64,000 bases of DNA from Holacanthus passer (Eukaryota > Chordata > Actinopteri > Pomacanthidae): positions 11,708,501-11,772,500 of the forward strand of contig JAFREQ010000012.1 in NCBI GenBank assembly GCA_025331565.1, read 5' to 3'. The translations under genes and the position numbers were made by a program. Position 1 is the stretch's first letter. Every line of letters begins with the position of its first letter. Below the pieces are notes generated by a model that saw only the letters and a program-made list of their open reading frames with translations, had not been told where the DNA came from and made no database searches. Below are positions 40,641 through 52,100 of this stretch, piece by piece.

Positions 40641-43199
40641 TTTGCAGCTATTGGACTATTTTTGCACTTATGTTCATGTAAAAATCATTATTAATCAGTT
40701 TATATGTTAAGCCATAACAGAAAATATTCAGCATAAATTGCACATCCTGTATTTGTTGCTCTCTGAAATGCGACAGGAAACTACTCACGAGTCAAATTGC
40801 AAAGGAAGTGAAGTCTATAAAACATTTTAAATAAGTCCATCCCTTGTAATTTCATGTGCAATATCTCTCTCACATCTTTGTTCAGATCTAAAGATGCCCT
40901 CGGATGTTGTGAAGGGCAGAAAGAGGAGAATAAACCCAAGTGAGCTGCAGCCCTCCCCCATCTTGTAACCGTGTTCCTATGATAGCGTCCTCCATTGTGG
41001 GTCATTATGGAGGACAACAGTGTGAGATATACAATCTAACACCACTAGATAGCACTGTTAGCTCAAGCTGATTAAAATCACTGCAGTAACCTCCCAAAAC
41101 ACACACTGATACACAACAAGTCTGCAGGGTTTAGTACTAGTAGACATAAAATGCTTTTATTATTATGGTTATAGAGGCAAAAGTCTGAGCTGACATTCTA
41201 TGGTGTTGAGTTATAACTGTTTGTTTTTGATGTTTTGTTTTTCAGATGCACATTATCAGAGGCAATAAGCAAAGGTTACATGTCATGCAAACTAGATAAA
41301 TAACTCTTTATGTGTACCTTTGCTATAAAGTTAATCATCCACTGGCAATAATGTAGTGCTCTTAGTTAAAAAAGGAAAGAGGAAAAATATACATACAGTA
41401 TGTAAACAGTCAAAGAAATTGCACTTTCTTGGCTTGTTATTAGAAGCCACACTACTGAAAGAGAGCAGAAACACTGGAAAAACTAATTCACTGTCACTGA
41501 TTGTCTGACCAATAAAAAAAAAACCAAACAAACAACATACGCTCAGCTAAAAAAAAGAGACAAATCATGTAATTCTACAAAAAAATCATATACAATCATA
41601 GTCAATTTGAAGGAAAAATGACTGATATATTGGTCAGCTGTATAATCTGTTAAAAACAGGTTAGTAAAATGAAAGATTTGATTATTAAGTTTTATGTATA
41701 ATCCCAATAGTATTGTCATGTATAATACTACTTTTACACGCTACTGCTGATAGAAGGAAAAACAGGTCTCTCTATGTACATTCACATGAATCTAAACGCT
41801 TATGGTTACTTCCACTAAGTGGATTAGCCCAATGCTCCTAAGATGAAAACAATCTACTATGCAACTGTACAGAAAAAAATGACCTCCAATCCTCAAATAT
41901 TCACAACTTAAAAAACATAACAAAGGAAGTCCTTATATAGTCCTTATCAGAGGAGATATTGCTTTTAAAGACTGCATGAGTTCGCTTAGGTACATACACG
42001 AGACAACATGGCACTTCTACAGAGCATTTGGGGCAAATCAATCTAGTTTTCATTCCCTTTCCTCGCTCCTTTCTCCCCGAGGACATTCTGATTGTCAATG
42101 CTCTGGAGCAAAGAGCGAAACATTCTCAAAGGCAGTCTGAAGTAAACAAAACACTTTTTACCCCTTTCCCTCCCTTCCCCAGGAAGCAATACTGAAAATA
42201 GTCAACAATAAACATTCCTATCATGAATATACTTTGTCCATTTCTTTAGCAGACAGTGCACAAGCTGTCTTTTTTTTCAAAAATAACTTCTTTCTTAAAA
42301 CCTCATTAGAAATTCTCTTGCAGCGATGCCAAAATTCCTATCACTAAGCCCACCCCCCTCCCCTGCCTATTCACTGGTACATAGCAGAAACTGTCTTGGT
42401 AAAGTGAAGAAAAACCCTCACACTGTCTCAACAGCTTTTAACTGGTTCACTTCTCCTCGTGTCATTTCCCAAAGGTGCAATGTGACTTTGAAAGCTTAAC
42501 GATTAAATGAGGGTTCAATTTTGACCTAGTTTAGGGCCCAGGCTACATTTTTGTTCCCTCGGGCAGTTTGTGAACTCCTCGTCTCTTGGAAACTTCAGAG
42601 CCAAAACGCTGAGTACCATATAGTGTGTCCACTTTCGGTCTCCGAACGACGTCCGTCTTTCCCAATTTGCTTAAGGTGCCGAAGTAAGAGCAATCAAAGT
42701 GTATGTGTGTGTTTAAAGTGTGTCCACTCAGCATACATACAGTCTTTAGTGTGCTTGTTCATCCAGCACTAGTGCAAATTCATTTCAGCTGGTCTGTTTC
42801 TTTCTTTCATCCGGGACAGTCTATCTCCGTTTCTCTCATCCCTCGTCGCTTGGACAAAAGATGTGTTTCCATGGTTTCATCCTTGGTGTGATGCCCTTCA
42901 GAGCGCTCGGTTCAACACACTCATCTGTCAGTGTGTGAGATGTCTTTCTTGCATTTTCAGCTGCTATAATTCTCCAGCTCTCTTCTCCCTTTTCTCGCTT
43001 GTTTTCTGTGGCACTACTACTGTTAATAGCAGTGGTATGACATCAGTTCCTGTCCATCTGTCCAGTGGTGGGCCTGGTCCCTTTTTCAGAGTGGTCCCAC
43101 CTACACAAAAGCAAGATACTATCAACAAAACCATGTGTATGCTTCTCTAAATTCCTCCTGTTTCCGCATCTGATCCTCCACTCACCTCTCTCTGTTAGC
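40641..43199 (-). other. Convergent spacer and ash1l-like 3' UTR
   Basis: Reading the minus strand from the ash1l-like stop at 43200, the span is open of recognisable exons. A minus-strand AATAAA lies at 41161-41156, implying a 3' UTR of about 2 kb that ends about 540 bp from the distal rusc1 signal. No bromodomain, PHD, BAH or SET coding sequence was found on either strand here. Confidence 0.5.
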
Positions 43200-46100
43200 T
43201 TATGAATGCTGTAGGGTCAAAAGTAAATCATTCAGCCGTTTCCTCCTCTGTTCTCTGCTGCAGACTTCTTCTTCCCCTCGTTTTTCTTCCTCTCCCTCCT
43301 CCTCTCCTTGTGTGTTCTGGGTTTTGGTGGGCTGTGGTGAACAAGTATGCACAACTAATTGCAAAAGCAGATTTTTATCCTTGTGGAAATTTGCATTCTT
43401 AAAAGAAAAGATCTTTCTTTTTTTTGTTTTTACGTGGGTGCATTTGTTCACTCACACAGGGGCTGGCAGTGAGTGAGCTGGAGGTGTCCTGACTCAGATG
43501 ATGGGGGTCACTGCTGATAACCGTCACCTCCACCCCCACTGGCTGATCTGAGGGTCAGAAGTCAAACAGTATTCTGGATGTTAATAAAGGCGTTGCAGAG
43601 GGAATTAAAACAGCACGTCATTTCTTTTACAGATACATCTGTAATTATGCAAGTGTCCTTATTTCCCCTTGATTCCTATCTGCCATCAGTTAGGGAGGCT
43701 TTGATGGAAACTGTGTGGTTTCATTGCTAATGGGGAAAGTCAATGCCTGCTGGGTTCTTGGACACCAAGAGTGGATGACAGAAATGGGGAAACATTTCTG
43801 CAGGCTGAAATTCTGTGGTTGGAAAACCACTTAGTTTGTTCTGCTGAGTATGATATGGAGAGACAAGCCAAATATGAGGAGGACGGGCTGTAAGCAGAGC
43901 ACACACACGCACACATAGATGCACACACATAAAAGTAAAAGACACAACATGGGACACCAGAAAAAAAAAATCTATACAGATGTAGAGTAAAATGAAAATG
44001 TATAAATGAGTTCAACCACATACACAAATGCATACACCTACAGAAACAAAAACTAACACACACACTTGCTTCATGGACCTGACTTGATGTGGCTGTCGTC
44101 CCCATTGGCTTCATCACAGGACAGACGTCGTGAGTCCCTCTCCTCCCCCTCTGCGTCTCTCTCTCGCTCCCTCTCTATCCTTAGTCGGATCTGTCTGTCT
44201 CTCACGAGCTCCCAGTTCCTCACAAGGAACACGTGGTGTTTCACCACAAAGCTCCTGACCCCGGCACACAGGGAGAAACATGAGCCAACCACCCTGACAC
44301 CAGTTCAGTAAGAATGCATCAAGTAGTTTATCTTAAAATGTGTTCTGTGTTCTTTCCGTACCTCTCAGTGCTGGTCAAAGGCTCCATGTCGAGGTGAGGA
44401 AACAGGCTGGTAATGTCGCTAGAGCTCTCCTCCTATAAAACAGAAATAAAAAGGAGGGACACATGCACGTTTTAACAGTCACCAAAGCTGCATTCTTCAC
44501 CGAGAATGAATCAACCTTAAGATGACTGGACTCACCGCTGTCTGGTGAGAGGATATAGTTCTCTCCTTCAGCCGGCCTGAGTGAAACAGAGAGAGACAAA
44601 CAGAGTAACAAACGGAGAGTACTGATCAGATCCATCAACTAAACCTGAACATAACACATCCAATTTTGGCAACTCACAGTAACGTCGCTTCCTCTTCAGG
44701 GGGACAGCAGGCTGCCTTTGAAGCTGTAGCAAGACAACATGAGAATTACATGTGCATATGTGACAAACCACAAATCTCATCTCTTATCTCCACAGATGAC
44801 TCAGCTTGACCTTCTAATGTCCTCATTCTGTGTTATGGGGCTCTACTGTACCTGATTGTGTTGCCACAGCCACATCACGTCATAAGGTAATTGGAAATGA
44901 ATCCTCTTCAGCCTAAGGTACTTTCCTGGGAGACACAAAGGAAGTTTGGATGAACAAGTAGAGCTACAACAAACCACATATTCACTTACATTTTCCTCTA
45001 TACTCACCAACATGTATGGGGGCAGGTAAAAGGCTATAATCATGCTCCCCTGGTGTGTACTCCATACTCTCTTGGCACGACTGCTGGGCTTGGGAGGGGG
45101 GACTAGGAAAGAAACACATTAAATACATAAACAAAAATCCTGATAAGAGAAACAATGTTATAACCATTTGTTTATGAATTCAACTCACTCTGTAGTTTTG
45201 TAATCATCAGAGTAAAGACCTGCCCTCAGAAACTTCTTCCTGGGAGGACCATCTGCTCTCTCCTCTCTTTGGATGGTTACTGGTTGGGATGGAGCCTGGT
45301 CGACATCTGATTGGCTAAAACATTCAGGGGGTGTGTCACCCTCGGGTTTATCGTCTGCGACACTAAAAGGAAAGCATGAAGAGAGAGATAGAACGATAGA
45401 GAGGAAAAAGAGAAAGAGAGAAAAGGCACTGGTTTAGCACACAGTGCTGAAAACGATGGGTTAATATAGCAGTAGTGAGTGGTTGTATTGAATTTTCAAG
45501 TCAACCAGCTCAGGTTCTTTATAATACAGTTGTGAGTGTTTACCTCTGATGACAAGGAGAGTCACCATGTTTTCTCTTCCGTCCTCTCTTCCTCCTGGCC
45601 TGCAGCTCTGACTCTGACACCTGCAGCGCTGTGTCACCTCCTCGCTCTCTCTCTGGCCCTCTTTCTTCTTTTCTCCCTCCCACTTCTCTCCCATCTCTGT
45701 GGCTGTGTGCTGGCAAGAGGTCGGGTGATGACATGGAGGGAGCTGCAGATGAGCGCGTGGGGGAGGATACAGTAGAGGGCAGTGGGTACTTTCTGGGCCG
45801 CCCTGGCCTTCTTTTGTTTGTCCCTGCCATGCTGTCTGGTGTTGGCACACTTATCTGCTGCCCCCGGCTTCTCGAGTCACCTTGTAAACCTGCCGTCATT
45901 GAAATAGAAAGAAGCGGGGGGGGGTGAGGCAAATTGAGGCAGGAGGGAAGGGTGGGGTGTAAGTGGCAGAGAGGAAATGAGACAGATGTGGATCAGTGAT
46001 TGAGCCAGCAGAAGGTGTGAGGTGAGGCCAGTCTGGGCTGAGTCATGCGGGGCCACAGATTAGGTGAGTCACAACATTTCCTCTGACCAGATCACTTCTG

Positions 46101-49100
46101 GGAAATGCATTAAGAAGTGATTTATGTACGCACACTCACACTTCAAAAAACCACAAGAATTGACACAAACACTGCGCAGAATGCGTGATTTTTAATATGA
46201 GCATGCACACGTATGCATTCTTGCCTCGCAGTCTTAATGTGGAACACAATCTCAAAAGGCTGAGCAGACAAAAAAAAAAAGAGAGAAAAATGTGTGTGTG
46301 CCCGTGCTAGCGTGCTGTACTCGAAAACACATGTGTGCTGAGTTACAGTAGATGATGAACTGATGTCAAATGTATTCCACCTATTTCAAAAACACGTTTT
46401 CCTCTCACAAGCTCTCTTTGCCCCCATCCTGACCTCTTGCTATTTCTTCATCAATCACTCCTGAGGTCATCTGTCTTTTTGTTCCATTTTCCACAGTCCC
46501 TGACAAGACTGGCCCCTCTTTCCTTATTGGATTTTTCCAAGTCAAATAGGCCCTGTTGGCCAGCCGTGAGGGATAGGCCAGGCTTTAAATAGCCAATCTG
46601 GTGGTTAACTAATGACTGTGTTCACTGGGTAGCCCCGGCCTGCAACAGCATGCGGTTCGCTGCAGACCGGGAAGATTTCAAAGATTTTCTGGAAGATTCC
46701 CATCAAGATGCTGCCCTGCTGCTATAACACTTTTTAAAAATTCCAACAGAGAGTGGTTGCTGAGTGGCTTCATTTATGCATTTATGTGTGTGTGTGTCTG
46801 TGTGTGTGTTCATTGGGGGGGTAGGGGTGTTAGGCACGTCCCCTGCACAGCAGAGGGAGTTTGAAATTGGCTATAAAAAGAACGGAGTCTGATTTCCTCT
46901 CAAACACCCTCCAGGCTTTGATGTGTGACTCAACAACACCTGAGAAAAAGCAATGCTGTCACTATATTGGGCAAACTATTGGCGCCACAGTCTCATCTCC
47001 ACATTGTGCAAATATAAAAATCTGTCATACTGTGCAAGTTGAAAGAGCCTCCTGGCAAAAAATCACTCAGCTAGCTGTCATGAATTGGGTGCTATTGATG
47101 TACTTCAATGATGAGCTCAGTAGAGTTTACATTTCCTATATTATCTAACTGTCCATATTCTAGGTATTCATGTTTTCTGCCAGTGAAATAATTACATAAT
47201 ACATGTGTATTCAATGAATTCAAGCAACTCAAGAAGCAATGTTAACAATGGAGATGTTTGTAGCATTCATCAGCATAGACAGTTTCCAGCCAGAGAAATA
47301 CTAACATTGCAGTATGTCCAACTATTTGAACCAACTCTGGCTTGAGTGCTAACATGCTAACAAGATCAAATCATTCATGCATCCTCACCTGCTTCTCTCC
47401 TCTCTGTCCATGCCGGCTCATCTCTCCTCCATGACCTGTCTCCACTTCCTGGATTCCTCCCGGATAATCCGCTCCTCAGACCTCTGCCCCCTGTTGCCAT
47501 GGCAGAGGATGTGAACAGGTTGGTATGCGTTGGGGACGGGGACGTCCTGTACAGGTGTGAGTCTTGAACGTCATCGCCGTCTTCGTCCTCCCCGTCTGAC
47601 GCAATCATTCGGCCTGTGTGTTGCTCCCCAGAGAAGCCTCTCCAGTTGGTGTTTGAGTTTCCAAATTGCGTCCCACCCAGGCCACCGAATTTTGTCCAGC
47701 TCTGGCCCAGGCCGCCCCAACCTCCTCCGAATGAAGACAGGTGAGAGGAACCGAGCCCCAGCGAGGTGAGAGATGTGCGTTTGTACCTCTCTGCTGAAGA
47801 TGATGATGATGTGGCGGCAGCAGCGGAGGAGAAGGAATCATTTCCATTCTCGCATAACCAAGGCGACTCTTTAGACAGCATACTCCCCATTCCTCTTGGC
47901 CCTTTCCTTCCTCCGTCTCCTTGGCCCAAAATGAAGCCTGACCTTTGCTTTGAACTGGCTAACCCCTCTCTCTCCATCCCGTCTTCCTCCTCATCCTCGT
48001 GTAACTCCTCCTCATCGTCCATATCTCGCTCGCAGTGCCTGTGACGGTGTTTATGCTTGTGTTTGTGTTCGCTCCTCCCACAGCCACAGGAGAGGCTGGA
48101 TGTGAACCCTGAGCTGAGGTGTGGGCCTCCTCCACTGCCTCCTCCTCCCATGTCTCCCTCAACCTCTCCTCCTAAAGCTCCTTCCCTCAGCAACCTGCTC
48201 CTCCGCCTGTGGAATCGGGCAGGGTTGAGGAGGAAGTGGGCATGATGGGGCTGATGGGGGGCATATTGGTGAGGAGAGGGAAGCGGGTAGGAGCTTGGGA
48301 GGTGGTGGTAGAGTGTTGTGGCAGGGGGATAGCTGCTGTAAAAGCCCATATTTTCAATGGTCTCCTGGAACTTTGACGGGCAACCACACTGCCTGCGGTC
48401 CGGCTTCCTGTTACAATGCACAGGCTGGCAGGAGTAGAAAGGCTGGTGGGAGAAGGAGGTATTAGCAGAGTAAGATGAAGGGTGAGGCGAGTAGAAGCCG
48501 TTCAGATTGATCCTGAAGATGTTGGAGCGGAGGGAATGAGAAGAGGAGTGATGGCGCCTGCCTCCGGCAGCATTCCCACTCCCTTCAAAGCCCTGTCCCA
48601 GTCCCGTCCTCGCCCAACCTCGCCGTCCGATATGGACCTCGCTGAACTGACCGATCAGATCTTCCATTTCAGCCAGAAACTCTGGATCCTGCATATGCAG
48701 CTGCTGGTGCTTCTTCTTATGCTTATTTTTCTGTCTCTTCAGTGCATTGTGCCCAAGGCAAGGGTAATAATCTGAATGAGTGCACTTATTGTGTCCTGGG
48801 CAGGGGCACGGGCACATGCAAGTACAGGAGGAGGGACAGTCGTAATCCCTCCGCCTGTGTCTGTGTCTGTCTCTATGCCGCTCCACAGATGCTGAGTTGG
48901 TGATGGGGTTCGTGTGTCTTGGCATGTGAGAGAGGGGTGAGGAGACAGGAGAGGGACGGTCCACAAGAGAGGAGGGGTGTCTTTGAGCCCCCAAAATCAC
49001 TCCTGACCCCTGACCTAACCTGAGCATGCCACGAGCTCCTCTGATCTCCCCTCGCTCAGAAACGCTGTTGTTATCCGTCCCAATCCCGCTGTCGCTCGGC

Positions 49101-52100
49101 AGTGTCTCTTCGCTGTGTGACTCACTCCTGGGGGAAGGGGTGGCCTCTTTCAGGTGGCCAGGGGAGCCGGGTGTGTGATGGCGTGGAGGAGTGGGACAGG
49201 AGAGTTTACATGAAGACTGGTGAAAGGGGAAGTGATGCCTTCCCTGACATGGACAACTCTTTTTCACAAAGGGAGAGAGGGACGAGGAGGAGGGAGGCCG
49301 GGGGGAGGTGCAAGAGGATGATGGGGAAGGGAGGGAGAAGGGGTGAGGAAAAAGTAGGGAGGATGTTGGTTCTGTGAGACTGCCTTCGCTATAAGGGCTC
49401 TGGGCCCCGCTGGAGTGGGTAAGAGATGGGGAGGGAAATGGGTGAGAGGGAGGAGGCTGGTGTTGGCTGGAGAAGAGAGACGTTTCAGAGGGACTGGTAA
49501 ACAGAGACGACTGAGTGGAGTTCTGGGAGTTGGTTTGGAGCGTTGGGGCTGTTTGGGTTTTCGGCTTGCGTCCTCGCCTCTTGCCCATGTAGATGGTCCC
49601 TCTCTTGCTCACATTGATCTGAGGGCCTAGCTTACTCCCGAAGGAGGAGGACAGGGCTGAGAGCGTGTGTACTGTTGTCGCCTCTATCGATTTACACATT
49701 CTCAGAGAGGTCTCGCCATCTGCTGCCTCGCCCCCCCTTCCCTCCTTTCCTACGTACCCAGACAGCATTACCTTGTGAAGCCTCCTCTTCTTTCTTTTCT
49801 TCATCTCATTAATCAGCCTCCTGATCTTTAGCTGCCGGTTCCCCTTTTCAGGAAGGTGAAAATCTTTACTCCTGTCTGTATCATCAGTGCGATTCAGTGC
49901 ATCTCCGCTCTGGCCCTCGGGGAGGGGTCGTTTGGGAGGACGGCCACGCTTCTTGGGGCTGGATTTAGACTGAGCAGCACACTGCAGCATTGGACTTGGC
50001 TCCAGCACAGGGGCTTTCTGAATTCCGTCACACACCAGAAGAGGCACCTCAGTTGGGATAGCATTTGGTGAAAGTCTAGGGGGAGGTTCATCTAAGCTAG
50101 AGCTGTGGGATTTAGGGCGGCCCCTTTTTCGGGCAGGGGTTATGGGGCATCTGGAAGCAGGGGGGCTGGGGTCTGATGTGGGGTGACTCTGCTTTGGGGA
50201 TGGAGGTTTGGTTGCAGAAGAGAGAGGGGGGGAGCTGGTGGTTAAGGAGGTAGAGGGAGCTGGGTGTGACTCATCAGTCTGCTGAATAGTGGCCTTGGCA
50301 GGAAGGGACGTCTTGGGGTTCTGGGGGAAACTTAATAAAGGATTATGTTGGGAATCTGAAGAAGCTTCCTGATTTTCCGCCCTCTGAGCCCGGTGCACCA
50401 GCTTGGTCCAGCTGGGCCGTCTGGCTTTACGTTTCTTGAGCGGTCGGCTGTCCTGCTCTGGGGGGGAAGAAGGGGGAGAGACAGGGGCACGGGCAGAAGG
50501 AGTGGGCAGAGAGGGAGGAGTGGAAGAAGAGGGGTGGTTTGGAGGCACAGTTGAATGTCTTGAGACGTCTTGTTCTTTTGATTTACTGGTGTCACCTGTT
50601 GCTGGCTCAGCTTGTTTAACTGGCTTGCAACCATCATCTGTCTTGTCTATCTCATCTGATCTGCCTGGATTCACTACTTTACAGGTTTTACCTTGTTTAC
50701 CGCTATCAACTGCTTCACCACATTTTGCATTATTATCCTCTGCTCTCTGTCCGTCTGGGCTAAGTTTATCCCTCTTTTTCTCAGCCTTTCCTCTTTCAAT
50801 CTTTACCTCATCCCTCCACGTATCATCAGTCTTATGTCTCTCATCCTTTTCTTTACCATGCCTTGATTTTCCATCCTTCCCTTTTTCCTTTTTCTTCTTC
50901 TTGCCTTCCTCCTTTCTGCTCTCACTCTTCGCTCTCTCAGCCTCCAGTCTATCTCGCTTTGATTTCTTGTCTTTTCGTTTCTCTTTCTTTGCTTTCCTCT
51001 CTCTCTTTTTCTCTAATGCAGGCTGTAGAGAGGGATCTTGGGATTGGGCAGAGGAGTGATCCACAGTGGGGGAGGACTGTGGTTTAGGAGTGACTGAGGG
51101 AGAGGAAGGGGAGTCTGGCCTACTCTTATTGGACAGGAGTTCTTTATGGCAGCTGGTGGAGACTGGAGGTCTTGTGGAGGAGTCCATGGAAGAAACAGAG
51201 GAGGAGCTGCTGTGTTTTCCGACTTTGATTTTTGTCGAGGTGGACGTGCCAAGGATGTCAGCAGAGCCTTTCCCATTCGATAGTCCCTTCTGTTTTGTTG
51301 TCTGTACCAAACCATTATGTTTCTTGGAGGTCTTTCCTTCATTCCTGGTTTCCGATGCAGACGGGGGTTGGATGCATAGGGTGGCAGGAGTAGCTGAAGC
51401 TGTCTGGTCTGATGTTGGTGAACAGGGTTTGTGTCCTGCAAGGGCAGCCTGGCCATTGACACTAGCGAGCTTCTCTTTCTTCACTCTCTCAGATGAGCCA
51501 TTTGAATTCACCTCTGTCTTATCGGCCAGTTTGATAGGAACCTGGGAATGCAAACACGGAATCTCTGTCATAGACAACAACGACTGCGACATCCATTAGT
51601 CTGCTGTTGACAAAAGTGAAGGACAATGGAAAAGAGACAATAACTGAAATGCTTTTGTTTTTGTCCGCCCATTAAAAGAGAGAGCGAGGACAAAATGACT
51701 CAATCAGGCAGAGAAAAGAGGGCATAGTGAGGAGAAGGAGAGAGTGAGGTGATGGAAACAGGAATGGGGTTGACACAGAAAAGGAGAAATACAAAGGCAG
51801 AGAAACGGAGAGGAAGGGAGTGGGACAGGGACAGAGGGGGAGTGAAAGATAAATGAGAGCAGGTAGAGAAAAGAGGGGATGTAAAAATAGAAGAGAGGGA
51901 CAGATATAGAGAGCCAGGCAGAGACAGAAAGAGAGAGAGAAAGCTGTGCTATTGGTAGCTATAAATTGCCACTAATACAGATGAGAAGGCTTGACATTTC
52001 GTACTTGTCCTGTAATTTTGGTATGCTGCAGCTTGAGTGGTGTTTGCGCAGCTAAAGCAATAAGCTTCCCCTTGGGTGATTGTCATAGGGACTGATGGAC

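Noticed and set aside
44071..44079. TGA just after SHIKSGP as the true end of the ash1l-like protein
   Set aside because: The next exon fits in phase and leads to an ASH1L-like C-terminal helix, so splicing is preferred. The donor GTCCAT is weak, so a shorter isoform cannot be excluded.
45911..47388. Missing SET or bromodomain exons hidden in the ash1l-like intron 3
   Set aside because: This intron lies upstream of the expected position, and no cysteine-pattern AWS or SET motif was seen in minus-strand reading.
50403..51059. 218-codon plus-strand ORF
   Set aside because: It is the antisense shadow of the Lys/Glu/Ser-rich tract of ash1l-like exon 3. Low complexity, no domain.
51542..51592. 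ATG at 51592 as start of the ash1l-like protein
   Set aside because: The family start (MDQ, then LQAKRTKKPPK) lies in the upstream exon at 53143 and splices in frame to 51541. An internal start is only a possible minor form.
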